64,000 nt of DNA from the NCBI GenBank assembly GCA_030295235.1, contig AP026123.1:1426001-1490000 (forward strand). The letters are read 5' to 3'. A model generated the notes under the pieces. That model was not told where the DNA came from. It did no database searches and saw nothing but the letters and a program-made list of their open reading frames with translations. The position numbers were made by a program, and so were the translations under genes. Positions 1 through 11,767 of this stretch are shown piece by piece (within the stretch, counting starts at the first letter, position 1; each line of letters begins with the position of its first letter). Origin of the DNA: Fistulifera solaris. Its lineage: Eukaryota > Bacillariophyta > Bacillariophyceae > Naviculales > Stauroneidaceae.

Positions 1-1
1 A

Positions 2-541
2 TTTGTCGGATATTGCGTACAAAGTGTCTATCATTTTCCCTGGGCGCTGACACTGGATCGACAGTCCTATCCTTCGGTCAACTTGAGTCCACCGGAACAG
101 TGGGACGCGCTGCCGACCGCGGGCAAATTGCAAATTCTGATTTTTGTGGGATTTTTGGAATTTTTTCTCGGAAGCGGCTCAGCCCGTGCACTACACGAAA
201 GGTGGAAAGCCGGGAGAATTTCCTCCTTTCCTGGGATCGAAATTAATTCCGCATCCTGTGCCGCTGAATCTCTATGATCCCTTCGGTCAAGCCGCGTCCA
301 TGGACGAAGAGAAGAAGGCCATTCGATTGCGAGCCGAAATCAACAATGGACGATTAGGTACGTTGAAAAGAGTATTCTGAAGACAAGTGATTGTCAAGGC
401 GGTCTAATATATCCAATCTGATAATTTACAGCCATGATAGGGATCATGGGCTTTCTGACGGAACAGAAAATCCCAGGCTCTGTGCCTCTGCTCACGGGTA
501 TTGTCAAACCATACGCGGGAGAAGTCATGTCGCCATTCTAA
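2..541 (+). CDS. Fucoxanthin-chlorophyll a/c (LHC-type) antenna protein, 5' partial
   Basis: C-terminal part of a light-harvesting complex protein of the thylakoid membrane; the start lies outside the window. Translation shows an LHC helix region (QWDALPTAGKLQ followed by a hydrophobic stretch), then HYTKGGKPG and PVPLNLYDPFG, and the third-helix signature EINNGRLAMIGIMGF. That signature is spliced: exon 1 ends at 357, a 74-bp GT-AG intron covers 358-431, and exon 2 runs to the stop at 539-541. The frame slips by one base in the six-T run 161-166; with five Ts the protein reads EFFSEAAQPVHY without a break, so I regard this as an assembly indel. A 36-nt intron removing the same stretch would also be in phase but is unusually short and would delete helix sequence. 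Family assignment is firm; the Lhcf/Lhcr/Lhcx subclass cannot be fixed from the fragment. Confidence 0.85.
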
Positions 542-663
542 ATTTACGATGTCGTAGCATTCTAGTGAATGAGAATCGGTGGCGAGCTATAATAAGTTTG
601 TTGTAAAGAGTAAACTATCTGTTGAACCGGAACCAGACTCGTGCGAATCGTAACTCTACAGCG

Positions 664-1789
664 TCACAACTCGAAACGAGCGCTTCTCTCTTTCAATCCA
701 TCTTTATGCAAAATGCGAACACTTTCTATTATGATTGGTTGTCCTGTCTGTCGTAGTTGTTGCAGGATGTCGGCCCCACTCACAATTTTCCCCGGACAAG
801 CAAAGCGTCCTCCATCTTCATAGCCCAGCATAGGAAACAACAAAGTAGGTCCTCGTCCGACCAATCCAAAGGTGTTTTCTCGACAGGGTGCTACGGGTGA
901 TAGCTCTTCGAACCAAAGTGGTTCACTTCCGTACCCCGCCGTGGCGTATTGACGTTGCAGGGACGAGTGTATCTGTTTCGATGCGCTATGTGGCTCTCCG
1001 CCCGTCACGGCTGGACCTCGATCCGTATTTTTGTATTGCAACGAAGTTCCATCGTACAAGCCGTCGTCGACTAGTTGTAAGAAAGTCCAAATCATATGCG
1101 GCATATCCGCAAAGTCGGTGAACTCAACACGCAGAGACGAATGATCGTGTAGCGTGAGTTCCAACGCGTACGGCGGTACACCGAGCCATTGCACGCATTG
1201 CGCAGCATTCCTCCGCGTGATTGCTGCTTGTAATCGAACCACATCACTCATATCATGACCGTCTGTTGACGCGAGAGATCGCACTTCATCGATTTTCTGT
1301 TGGACCAAAGATCGCGACAAATCGAGCTGCTGTCGCAATGATTCCACTTCTTGTTGCGCTACTCGCTGCACTTGTCGGACTTGTACCGTGCTAGAGCCTA
1401 GTTCACGTTGCAATCGTTTCACTTGTTCGCTTAATTTTAGAATCCTTTCGTCGTAGGCGTCATTTTGCTGCGATACTTTCGACAATTGTTCTCGATTGAG
1501 GTCCAGTTGGTGCTGCAATTCTTCGTTTTGACTCGTTAGTACCGTCTGTGTTTCTAGAAAACGCACCGCATCTTCCCTGACATGCTTGTTCGATAGCTTC
1601 TGCGTGCGTTTCCTGGAGAGACCGAATGGTTTGATTGTGTTGGTGTTCCTTGTCGATCAAGAAAGTGGCGCATTGATTATGAAATAGTTTTACAAAGATG
1701 GAGTAGCCCGCGATTACCGATACTCCCGCTGTTAAAAAATGTGTTGCAGTAGATTTTGACAGCATATCATTTAAGAAAACGAAAAGCAA
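664..1789 (-). CDS. Membrane-anchored coiled-coil protein with cyclophilin-like C-terminal domain
   Basis: About 374 aa. An N-terminal hydrophobic anchor (FLTAGVSVIAGYSIFVKLF, roughly residues 18-36) is followed by a long heptad-like coiled coil (roughly 45-175, rich in Q, E and L). The C-terminal 150 residues (ALELTLHDHSSLRVEF, TVWTFLQLVDDGLYDG-like segment, AGYGSEPLWFEE) resemble the divergent cyclophilin-like fold found in many diatom membrane proteins; whether it is an active prolyl isomerase is doubtful because the catalytic RxxxFF-type motif is not evident. The frame changes by one base near 1575-1582 (EQACQ continues as EDAVRFLE if one base is removed). A 53-nt intron with a weak GTCTCT donor would also restore phase, but one-base error is simpler. 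The start could be the internal Met at 1765, which sits directly before the anchor. Function unknown. Confidence 0.65.
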
Positions 1790-1967
1790 TTTGTATTTAT
1801 GAAGAGAAGTAATGAAACATGCAATAATGCGTTGATCTCATTGTTTTTGGGTTTTTACGGGACTGAAATTAAGTTGAGTCGTCACAGAAAGTCGAATACA
1901 GTTAGAACAATAGATAGTTTGAATACTCGCATTTTGTGTACCTTCTCTGTCACAGCGTGAAAGATTC

Positions 1968-4272
1968 TTGCGCGAGACCGACGAACGACCGACGCACCGC
2001 GAAAACAAAAAACTTTTTGCATCGCATCCATTCGTCCACAAAATGGCGCAAACCACGATGGAAAGCGATTCGGACCAAGAACGACGAAATAGACCGCAGC
2101 TTTCCGCCCACCTTTTATCCAGTTTACTGACGAATCACTCCTTCGATGAGATTCCGCTTGCAGCATTCCAAAACGAAGTTTGTCATACTCTTTCTCAGAC
2201 TGTCGTCGCGTGCACGACTACCTCGTCTCCAAATGGAGTGCAGAGCATTTCTTTTGCTCGTCTCGAAGAATGTTTACAGCAAGTCGAGTGGAAGACGATT
2301 ATTGAACAGAGAGATGCTCGACTGAGACAACACAAACAATGCACCACGAATCTAACGACGCCGTGCGATGTTCTTTTGTCGTCTTTGAAAGACCCCACCG
2401 TTTGGCCTCCAGCGTGTAATGGATGTCTCATCAAGGTCCTGTTGAATCGTTTACTTTTTCATCGATCCGGAAATTGCATAATGAAGCGCTCCACACGTTG
2501 TGGTAGACTCGATTGGTCGCCATCTCATTCATACATGCTCGACTTTGTGATCGAAACGATGCAAATGCAGCCGTCTCTCGATGCGAATCAAGTTACCTCA
2601 TGGATTCGCTTCAACCTGAACGAATCCGACAAGACCGACACCGAAACTGTTAACGTTACAATCTCCGTTATCAAAGAGTTGATCCGTAGTTTCCCTTCCA
2701 AGGCTATCGTGTTCCTTCCTCTTTTCCTGGATATGCTATGTGTCACAGAAGCTCTTCTGAACAAGCTTCGATCGGCTTTGCCACGTGTATCCAATAGTGA
2801 TACAGGGAAACGGCAACTCAAGCGAGCAAGATTGGTGCATGGAACCAATGTGGCTGTGTTGCACGGTGAAAGTTCCGATTGCGAGGAAGAAGCCTATCAC
2901 AATCGATTGTTTGTACAGCATTCCAACGCATACCACAAGAATTCGCAATCCTTACGAGCTGATCGCAAAAAGATATTACAGGCAAATACGCAATTGTCTA
3001 CACGAACGGTAACTTATGAACAGATTACGTTTTTGTGTGCTTTGAGAGCAAAGAGCCTGAAAGCCTTACTGGCGTCATCGAATGATTGTGCATCTACATC
3101 GGGTCGCGGAGCTGTGAACGATTCGCTTTTCCAAATCATTTTAAAGTTGGTGGAGAGTCAACCCGGTTTCGAGACAATTTCTTTGCGGTTTGCTGCTTTG
3201 CTTTTGATCAACGCCTGCCCTCCCTTGGGTTATCGGAAAATGCTCGATATGTTGTGGTTACGTGTCGACGCGGCCAATGACCCTTGAGCGTGTTTGAGCT
3301 TCTACGTCGAGTTGCTTATTGAATCTTCTATCTTTGATGATAAGACTGCACTAGCCACAGCTACTCGGCCACTGTGTGATCGCGTAGGGAGGATGATCCT
3401 ACATCGAGAAGACCAAACAGTATGGCCGCATGCGCATATCGCTCTTCACTGCCTTGCATTCCTTCTTGCCTATCGAGGTAGAATGCTAGTACAATTACCC
3501 GAATTTGTGTTTTTGCTTGCTCAGCTTTCGAATGAATATCCATCACCTGAGCAATGGCTTCTTGTAAACACAATTTCCGCTCCTGAGAGGTTGAAGCTGT
3601 TGACGTCCCTCCGCGAGTCTGGAGTATTTGGAATCGAAATTGAACTAGAGAACAACGAACTTCCTAAGAAGTGCAGTGGGTCATGGTTTTATGATCCTTA
3701 TCGGAATTCAACAATCCGTACTTGCAGTATGTTTACTGGTTTCGCATCTTCTGGTCTTTTGTCGTCATGGAATTCCAAGAACTCGGATCCAGAGATATCT
3801 TGTGGTTTACAAGTTAATCAACCACCTCATTCTGACACGAAAGGAAGAATAGCGCTGCATGATTTAGGAGATGATGTATTGCGTGAAGTATTCGCTTTTC
3901 TTGGTTTCCAAACGAATTGTTTTCAATAGTCAAGTTTGCAAACGATGGAAGGGCATCGGGGACGACGAGTTCAATACCTGGAAGCCATTGTACATAGGAC
4001 GATTTGGTTTTGACTTAGAAGATCCTTTATTAAGTGAGGCTTGTACATTGCCATGGAAGAAACTTTTCATAGAGCGATGGAAGGCAGAAAAAGAAATAAG
4101 ATTCAAGCGAGATAAGAATGGCTGGAGATGGCGACTATGCAGGCGGATAGGGTGCCTGACGGTTCATTCTTCACCATCGCGACTTTTGAAACATCAGTCC
4201 ACTCATAAGATAAATTTGAAAGAGCGAAGGGCAAGACGACTTGACGCTACACCTACCAAGTCGGTTGCATAA
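1968..4272 (+). CDS. F-box protein with C-terminal Cys/His motif
   Basis: A long protein (about 740-767 aa) whose C-terminal third carries an F-box: LGDDVLREVFAFLG followed by SQVCKRWKGIG, as in substrate adaptors of SCF ubiquitin ligases. After it come LPWKKLFIERWKAEKE and a C-x-H-x-H-like end (IGCLTVHSSP, RLLKHQSTH) typical of diatom F-box-like proteins. The N-terminal 500 residues are helical, of unknown family. Met at 2043 (MAQTTMESD), in a better context than the Met at 1968, is the likelier start. The F-box is split by a one-base shift near 3903-3910 (removing a base gives FLGFKRIVFNSQVC). Upstream, an in-frame TGA at 3285-3287 separates two halves that share one frame; this may be a base error, a pair of compensating indels, or a roughly 65-bp intron with a poor GTTATC donor. 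F-box identification is good; one-gene status is likely. Confidence 0.6.
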
Positions 4273-4440
4273 GATGGATGTATTGACGTGAAGTAGTTTG
4301 TGCAAACTCTACCATTCTCCTCCTCACGCATGAGTGGGCGGTTTGTTGTCAGCTACGTTGCGCCTAAGTTTCTCGTGCCCATACACAAATGACTTCAAAA
4401 CTTTACCCCACTGTCTCATTAAATATATTTGTATAATAAT

Positions 4441-6459
4441 TTAGAAGTTTGCAATTGCTGCGAGCAAATCCTTTGATTCCCGAAGATAGTCGACAGGCCA
4501 CATTCCTACGACACTTGTCTTCACTCTGTTTTCTTCGTTCACCAATTCATTCTTGACGCGGCAGCGAAACACCCAGTCTGAGAAAAGTGCAGGCGCATAC
4601 AAACTGTCGTAGGCATTCTGATCGAACGAGCCTTCCGGATGAGAATGAAGGAACGCTTCGTCGGCAGTGACACCTAGCAAGGTTTCCGCTTGCTCGTTGA
4701 AAAACGATACCCAAGTTGAAGAGGTGCTGTCTTCAACAACACCAGAAAAAGATCCAACGTCTCACGCAGTTACCGTACGTGTTGTGGCATTTGTCACATT
4801 GCCACTGTCCATCGGTGGTCGGAGTCACCTTGAATCGGTTCTTGCACGGCTCTCCCGCGTTCGCACAAGCGGGATACCAAGCACCGCCTTCGCGATCTTT
4901 CTTAAAGAACGTGATGGTGCCCTTGAAAGCAATGTAGTCACCCTTATCAACGTTGATATGTCCTAGATTTTCTTCACGAATAGCTTCAATGTTCTTGCGC
5001 TCGGCCAGGGAAGCAATTTGTCCTCCACCCCGGAGCGTGCCGACAAAGACCGAGTCGCTGCTCCAGTGGAACCAACCGTCTGCCACCATCGCATGAGCTG
5101 CTGCGCTTCAGGGATCTGCGGGTTGATATCGGTGCTAGCACCGGCGGAGAGAGAGCGTCCCCCATACTCTGAAACGCGCGCACGACGGAAAGCAACCACG
5201 GGATGATTCGCAAAGTCTCGGGGAGCTGTTTCGGCCTTTTCTCGCCAAACGGTGAGAGTGATCTCGGTGCCAGAGTCATCCACAAGAATCAAATCGCATT
5301 TTCCCATTTCTTGACCAGTTTTCTTCGAAACAATGTGACTGACATCTCCAACCGACTTGACAATCGCGAGCACATCGACGGATTTATTCGGTTCAACATG
5401 TTCCAAGTCCCCGATTTTCACGAAATCATAGTGCGCGGCTGCAATGGCGCCGTCGTCATCGTCCAAATGGATTTCGGTGTTTTGATCAAAAGTGATCTCG
5501 AAGGACGATTTGCAAGTGTTGTATTGCATGTTCGCTACCTTAAGGCGACCGCCTGAGATGCGGTACACTTTACCGGGTATCAACATGTTGTAAAATTTGT
5601 CAACTCCTTCCTTGAAAAAGTGCCGCGAATGTCTACGCCAGAGTTGTCGAGCAACTCGATAGAAAATAGCGATCCCTCGCCCTTGGCGTTGGACCAAGTT
5701 CGGACATCCGATTTCGTAGTGAGACGAGCCTTGATCGTCCAACGACTGTTGTAGATGTTAAGACCGGCGATGGGAGTGATCGTCGTTCCATCGACGTTCA
5801 TCGATCGCTCGATGGGAGGCTGGTATCTCTGACTTGTCGAAGATCCGTAGGGATTGTCTCCGCGCGGCGATGTAGCAGCTCCGTACGGATTTCCTCGACT
5901 GGGTGATCCGATTGCTGGCTTGCTTTCTCGTTTCGCATAGTTGTTGGCCACGGGAGCGCTATTGGTGCTGTTGTAAAGGGGCTGAGCCACTGGCTGTGCC
6001 TGCATAGGCGGAGCGCTCGGAATCTGACCTGACTTCAATGACGGCTCAATATCGACCGGAGCACCGATGCGCTGACCTGGATTATCTAGTACACGGAGAT
6101 TCAACAGAATGATAACCAAACGACCAGAGACCTCATTCTTGAGGCATTCTTGCAGCTGAACGATAGAATTGTCTCTGAGCTCTCCGGCATGGACCATGCT
6201 CGTCAACTGCTTAGAAAGCATTCCTTGCACGAAATGTACACCATCGGAAAGAACGGCCTTCATGGAAAAGGTTGAGAGAGATGAGATAAAGAAAGGGTAT
6301 TCTTTTGTAGAAAAGAGTCTGTTGATGACTTACGCGATAACGATCGTTACTATTTCCAACTTGTTTGAGACTGACAACCTGAACGATAGGCGAAAAACTA
6401 CTATCAACTCCTGCTACTTGCACGAGCTTGCTGATGGCATTGCTGGTAATCATCTCCAT
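4441..6459 (-). CDS. RPA1: Replication protein A large subunit (RPA70)
   Basis: Single-stranded DNA-binding subunit of RPA, used in replication, repair and recombination. Exon 1 (6459-6334, 42 codons) and exon 2 (from 6257) flank a 76-bp phase-0 intron. Visible parts: an N-terminal OB fold (LSDGVHFVQGML), a Pro/Ser/Asn linker with NPYGxxxS repeats, DBD-A (NSRWTIKARLTTKSDVRTWS, about residues 205-310), DBD-B (DLILVDDSGTEITLTVWREKAE) and DBD-C with the zinc ribbon CANAGEPC...CDKC, then VGMWPVDYLRES near the C terminus. Three one-base shifts occur (A-run 5615-5619, around 5062-5070, A-run 4746-4750 on the plus strand). Correcting them gives 647 aa, close to the usual ~616-650, and the segment after the zinc ribbon then aligns with human RPA1 at equal length, so the gene is almost certainly intact. 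Confidence 0.92.
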
Positions 6460-7054
6460 TTTCTAAAGAGAAAGAAGCAAGAGTGAGTCTAACCCTGTCG
6501 TGCGGAAGTCAGTTCGTTGTCAAACGATCATTGCCCGCGAAATACGCTCAATTACCGATCGCTTCGTCGCACGTCGTCCAACTTTCTCCCACTCGTTCAC
6601 TCACCTCGGTGTTATTATATTAGTTTGCTAACGAAGAGAGAAAAGCGTCGTGATTGTTGTAAGTTGATAACAGCACAATGCAATCGAATGATTGCAAAAT
6701 CATCAAATGCAGTGTGGTGATCTGCAGCCGAAGTGCGAACGGAAAGTGAACAGGCGCCGGGCACTACTCATTATACGATAGTCAGCCCGGAGGGAAGTTT
6801 TGACAAAGCGCGCGCACTGCACTTGCTCCGCCGGCGCGCTTTTCAAAGGAAGGAAAATGGGCGCGCAGCAGGACTCTAAGTTAGTAAGTAGGTAAGAGTA
6901 CCGCTGTGTCGTAGCCAACGGAAGTGAGTCGTCAAGCGCATCGCGGTGAGATTTTCTGCGTTCACTTTTCACGCTGATGATGAATAACATCCATCGACTT
7001 GCAAGTAAGAAGTCTGAATGACAACGTCTAACCATAAAGTATTGTATACTGCAA
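6460..7054. promoter_or_regulatory. Divergent intergenic region between RPA1 and the RGG-rich gene
   Basis: Shared 5' region of two diverging genes. It holds a near-match to an E2F site (TTGCCCGCGAAAT at about 6531-6543, one mismatch from TTTSSCGC), which would suit the S-phase gene RPA1, and GC-rich GCGCGC stretches near 6800-6870. No protein-coding signal was seen. Confidence 0.35.
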
Positions 7055-8938
7055 GTGCAAATGTCGAGCAAATTCTGTTTGAAAAGAGGTGCTCCGTCCA
7101 GCTCAAAGAAAAAAGTTATCATCGATTCTTCTACTTCTGAAGATGAGACGAGGTCGAGCATCATCGCACGATCGCGGAAGCGGGAAGTCTCCCCGACGAT
7201 TTTACGGCTTCTCGAGCAGCTGGTACGCAACCTTCGTCTGTATCTACGAAAACAGCGCCCAAGGAAAGTTGCGCGATCAATTTGCAGTCAAGTAGCGATG
7301 ACGACGATGATTCATTGTTGAAACCAATGATTACGACAAATCGAAGAAGAATTACCGACAGTCCTAATCTGCTGTCACAGAAAACGAGAAACCCACCACA
7401 AAACAATTTTACTGCAGATGACTCATCTGCTGATACGGAGGAACTTCGATCCATTTTATTGAAACCGACACCGAAAACCGTCGGCCCACAATTCACACCA
7501 AAATCTACCGGATCTTCGTCGCAAGGGGGAAGTGCTGCGAAACTCCTACCGTTCAACCAACAATCAAGCGAACGACGATTCTTCGGAGGACACAGTGGAA
7601 CTAACGAAACTCTTATTGGGGAATAAATACTCTCCACCAGTAGTAACGACGAGAAATCAAGAGGAGCATTGTGATGGTCGATTGCCCACCGAAATCCATA
7701 CGGCCCCTCCTACTGTGAATCATCAAGAAAGCGACAGTGATAATTTTGAGCTACCCGATCCAGAGGAGTCTTCTGAGTCTTCCGTGGCATCGGCAGACTC
7801 GCAAAATAGTGATAATTGGGAAGATCAAAAGTTACCGGCTAGAGAGCAGCCCCTCCAGCCATGTGAACAACGAGGTGTTCCGCGCAATCCTTATGTTGGT
7901 GCTCTATCCAAAGGTACACCCGCTGTTCCGATGCAGCAACAATTTACTTTTGTAAAGACTAGGACCTACGCGACCGGCTGCCAAGATAATTTTAGTGGTG
8001 TTCGCAATCAAACAGTTACTGACCACGTTTTAAAGGAGCCATTCGTATCGCAAACAAAATCGCGTCCTCCGGATCCTTCTCAATTTCGGCTGTGCGATCT
8101 TCGTGAAGCTGCTCTTTTCGAGGGCTCGTTTGCTGATTATGATTTATCAGGGAGTCCGAGTCCTTCGCCAAACAGGACACAGTACTCACCGAAGTGTGCA
8201 CCTGAGAGCTCGCATCGGCAATTCGATACTGAGCAAGTGGATGACCAATTGGAGAGCGGCTTTTTCGGTGATTCACCGTGTGTCAGACAGTCGGAATATT
8301 CACAACCGCAAACGCAGGTGCGAATGGGACTTCACTCTCCAAGATCTACCCCGTTTTCCCAGACGCCACCAGCCCGACAGACTGGACCGCTTAGAGATGA
8401 TTATATTCAAGACTTTAGTGACGAGGAAACCGCGATGCAACGTATCGGGAGAATGGCCAGTCAGGCGTTGCAACAGAAGCGACAAAGCCTGCTACAAACA
8501 GCTCAAGCGCAGCCGTATCAAAACGAAGTAGGGCTATCGAACCACCATGGTCCTCCTCGTCGGTTTCGCGATGTATCGATTTGCGATACTACAATGTCTC
8601 GGTCTGTAGTGCTACGGCAATCGGACAGACAACCGTTTGGCCTGGCGCCGCGAAACGAGTTGACTGGCGGATCGGGTACTAGTTTTTCCGGCTTCGTTTC
8701 TGCACCTAAGAGTAGAGGCAGGGGTGCGAAAACGAACAAGAAGGGTGGTTGGAAAGGTCGAGGCAGATGGGGTAAAGCAAAGGGGAAGAAGCAAGGAGGA
8801 ACTCGTGGCCGAGGGAAAGCAAGTAGTGGAGACGGCAATGGCTTCACGAACAGACGGCCGCCCAGCGCGGGAGGAGGATTCAGTCGGGGAGATGATGCTA
8901 ACTTGGGACACGTTGGTGGTGCTGAATTTTCATTTTAA
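7055..8938 (+). CDS. Hypothetical Ser/Asp/Gln-rich protein with RGG-like basic C terminus
   Basis: Not recognised. About 627 aa after two one-base shifts (one base short near 7190-7205; one extra G in the five-G run 7525-7529). The N-terminal third carries three copies of an acidic motif: IIDSSTSEDETRSS, DDSSADTEELRSILL and DDSSEDTVELTKLLL. The middle is low complexity (S, P, Q, D). The last ~80 residues are Gly/Arg/Lys rich (SRGRGAKTNKKGGWKGRGRW), an RGG-type RNA- or chromatin-binding tail, ending in AEFSF. The repeat of the acidic motif across both frame changes supports one continuous gene. Nuclear location is a reasonable guess from the basic tail; no enzymatic domain is visible. Confidence 0.6.
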
Positions 8939-9119
8939 AAATACTATGTATCGATTACATGCATCTCAACGTGAATTTATTAAAAGTATAAGCGTTTCTT
9001 TACTACATTTAGCTAAAGGGTCAGTTCCCAAAAATATCCAGCACTTGGAATAGCTTCTGGTTTCGTAGTTGCAAAGATTTATAGCGGCGGCATCAACGAT
9101 ACCGCCTGGCAAGATAGAC

Positions 9120-10049
9120 TTAGAAGTGCATAGGAATTGTGGACTGCGACTGCTGCCAAACGATATCAGCTGCGGTATCCGGATGTACCTGATGATTGTA
9201 TTGTGGAGCTGGGGTATCTATCGGCAACGAGATCGGTGCGCCAAGCGTTTGTTGAAGTCGTTTGCTCGGTTGCCCGTTGTAGATCGATTGACGAATCCAG
9301 ACTTGTGAAACAAATTTCGTGTCAATGGCAGGCAACGCAGCATGCAAAGCCATTTTATCCAGCATACCGTCAACAGTGGCAGGAAAAAATACTAGTGCCA
9401 TGCCTCGTCGTGGCTGAATATCCAGGTTCAGAGCCGGAAAACGCGTCGCGCCACCTCGCATAACATCGTTCAAATAAATCAGCACTGTAACTGTCCGCTG
9501 TCCTCCGTTCGCCGCGAAACGTCGACCGTCTTCCGTGCTTAAATCAAAAGCTACATAAGAAAACATGAAAGTGAGAATAAAAATATATCACAGCAAGGGG
9601 AAAATTTTGCGATAGAACAGAACAAACGTACCATCGAAGTGCTGAAGATACTTTTCTTGATAGAAGTACCGTCCAACTTGCGGAAGCTCACAGTGCTCTG
9701 GGGGTTTGCCCGTCAATAAGCTCACTTTGCGCATCAAATCACCAAGGTCTTCTCTCGCCAAGTAGCAAGTCGAGCTGGTGCGACTCGGAGATATCTCCCC
9801 CGCCCCTTTCCCTACCACTGGTGCTGGTCCGAGTGCGTCCACCGCTGCATGGATAAGAAAATCGCATTCATACGGCGTCAGAAAATTTTCGACGGCAAAA
9901 ATGGGAGGTGAATTGTTCAACACACGCAAGCCGGGGTAGCTCGGATTCACGCCGTTGTAAACCGGAGGCGTCATTGATGAATCTGAAAACGAAAAAGCAG
10001 TTTCAATTGATACAAGAACGAGAAATCTGATCGCGGTGTCTTCTATCAC
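9120..10049 (-). CDS. Prolyl 4-hydroxylase alpha-subunit family, 2-oxoglutarate/Fe(II) dioxygenase
   Basis: Hydroxylates peptidyl proline using Fe(II), 2-oxoglutarate and O2, normally in the ER lumen. Two exons (10049-9632 and 9550-9120) with an 81-bp GT-AG intron give 282 aa. The facial triad is clear: H137 and D139 in QHFDAFD (split by the intron) and H209 in KMALHAALPA, with the 2-oxoglutarate-binding lysine at about 218; GGATRFP and TVLIYLND complete the fold. The first Met gives a hydrophobic N terminus (IRFLVLVSIETAFSFS) compatible with a signal peptide. An alternative start is the Met of MTPPVYNG, since a pyrimidine-rich acceptor-like TTTTCAG lies just before it. Substrate is unknown. 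Confidence 0.88.
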
Positions 10050-10791
10050 AATGCTCGTACAGGAGGTGCGCGTCTTTTGAGGTTGAGCGATTGCACGCGG
10101 CTGAAGCTGTAGTCAATAAATAGACAAACTATGCGACAAATGTCCTCCAGAGAATGTCAGTGACTTCTGATTTGTTTGCAACAGAGCGACAGATGTGATT
10201 TGGGTGCGTATTATTTGAATTGTTGGTGTCTTGTCGAACCGCATCGACCTACTTTGGAAATCAAACGTGAACTTTTGCGTGTGTGACGTCTGTCCAAGCG
10301 GCGTGATGCGGCGGACGTAAATATTTTCTACTTTTGATACGGGAATGAGACAAAGCAAAACACGGATCTAAATAACCTTAAACCTTAGCGTTAATGAAAA
10401 AGAACTTCGATTCTCCTCACAAATCTCACGACCGTCTTGTTTGCTTGATGACGGAACAACAATCTGATTGTTTTCGGTGAGAAAGTAATTTTGAAAAGTT
10501 GTCGAAAGAGTTCGGACGAGTTTAAAAGCAACTGCATTGTTTTTCAACATTGCCAAAACTACTCCGTCTCTCTCTCTTATTGGCATGCTACATGCCATGT
10601 TCTTTGGCATGCCGATCAGAAACCACCAAGTAATTAGTTCAATGGTAAGCCTTTTACAATAAGACTGATGATTTTATAATGAAAATTGATTATGAGAGAC
10701 TAAATAATGATCGATGATCTCATGATGTTTACACGCTTTACAACATGATGTGTGATTGTGATGTGTGGCTGTGTGCGTGGCCGCGGGAAAC

Positions 10792-10860
10792 GACGTTAAA
10801 ATTCTGCCTCGCCGTAGGCTCTACGTAGAAACTTGTACTGAGAGGCAGAATTTTAACGTC
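10792..10860. repeat. Perfect 19-bp inverted repeat with 31-bp loop
   Basis: Arms 10792-10810 and 10842-10860 are exact reverse complements (GACGTTAAAATTCTGCCTC and its complement). The loop holds no ORF. It could be a terminator-like hairpin, a protein-binding cruciform or the remains of a small inverted-repeat element. Confidence 0.85.
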
Positions 10861-10871
10861 CTTTCCGCCGT

Positions 10872-10935
10872 CAAGGAGGTTATGCAGTACGTACCAGGTA
10901 CTGTACGGTACCTGGTACCCGTACTGTACCTCCTT
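10872..10935. repeat. Nested palindrome built on GTACCAGGTAC
   Basis: Inner arms GTACCAGGTAC (10891-10901) and GTACCTGGTAC (10908-10918) are perfect complements; outer arms CAAGGAGGT and ACCTCCTTG extend the structure. The 11-mer is itself a palindrome around one W base and recurs elsewhere in the window (20773-20783, 23739-23749). Confidence 0.8.
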
Positions 10936-11501
10936 GGCGCTTGGCGCTGGCCTTGGCGGCCGTTGGACCTTAATTATTTCCTCTTGGTTGGACGTTGGCC
11001 GAGGCCCGTGGCATAATTATTCCTGCAAAAAAGGTCATAAGTTATACGTAGTAAGTTATACCAGGGTAAGTCTTTTCAATTTTGAAAAGAGATAAGTCGT
11101 CATACGTCATAGTCATAGACGCGTAAGTTCACAGGGAAAGGGAAAGCGACTGAAGAATGAAGTCATAGGTCATAGGTCGTAGTTAACTTGGACCTTGGTC
11201 CAAGTACTAAGTATAACCAGCGAATGAAGAATGAAGTCATTGGTCATTTCGGTCTTTCCTACTTCCTACAGATTTTCGTTAAAGTAGAATTTTTTCATTA
11301 CTGATTGCTATTGCTCCAATGTACATATTTTGTATTCTCTAAGTAATCTTCAGTTGATAAGCAGAAATATCCGAAACCAGTCTTATAGATTGGGTCATAT
11401 TTCGCGACTAATTACTCCGTATTCAGGTCATTAGGGCATATTTTTAAGCTAAGGTCAATCAAGGATATCAAGAAGAACGAAGAACAACCAGCAACCAGTC
11501 A

Positions 11502-11536
11502 CATTCACCATTCACCATTCACCATTCACCGTTCAC
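11502..11536. repeat. 7-bp minisatellite (ATTCACC)
   Basis: About five near-perfect units of ATTCACC in a row. A short simple repeat of no evident function. Confidence 0.7.
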
Positions 11537-11767
11537 TTGACACGTCACGTAGAATACCTACTACGGAGTTCCAGTGAGGAACCAATAAATACTTGTACTT
11601 TATGATTTTACCTTTTACCGGCATAAATAGATAAAGAAGAAGCCCTATAATTCCACACCCTGCTCGGCAGTCAGCGTTCCTTTTTGCCTTATGGAAAAAC
11701 AGCTCCTCCTGTTTTTGCCATGCATAGAGACTTTGAGTTTTGATCATTGGAAGCATCCTAGAGCACG

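Larger units (their letters stand above)
10050..11767. other. Palindrome-rich intergenic region
   Basis: No gene recognised in 1.7 kb. It holds a 19-bp perfect inverted repeat (10792-10810 / 10842-10860), an 11-bp inverted repeat (10891-10901 / 10908-10918) nested in a larger imperfect hairpin (about 10872-10935), several GTCATAGGTCATA-type short repeats (11095-11260) and a 7-bp ATTCACC minisatellite of about five units (11502-11536). The right end is the promoter side of the HMG-box gene. Confidence 0.6.

Noticed and set aside
358-431. ORF reading through the LHC intron
   Set aside because: The intron has GTACGT and TTACAG ends and its removal gives the conserved NNGRLAMIGIMGF helix.
4441-6459. 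RPA1 as a pseudogene because of frame breaks
   Set aside because: Each break is one base, family length and zinc ligands are intact after correction, and the same pattern affects many unrelated genes.
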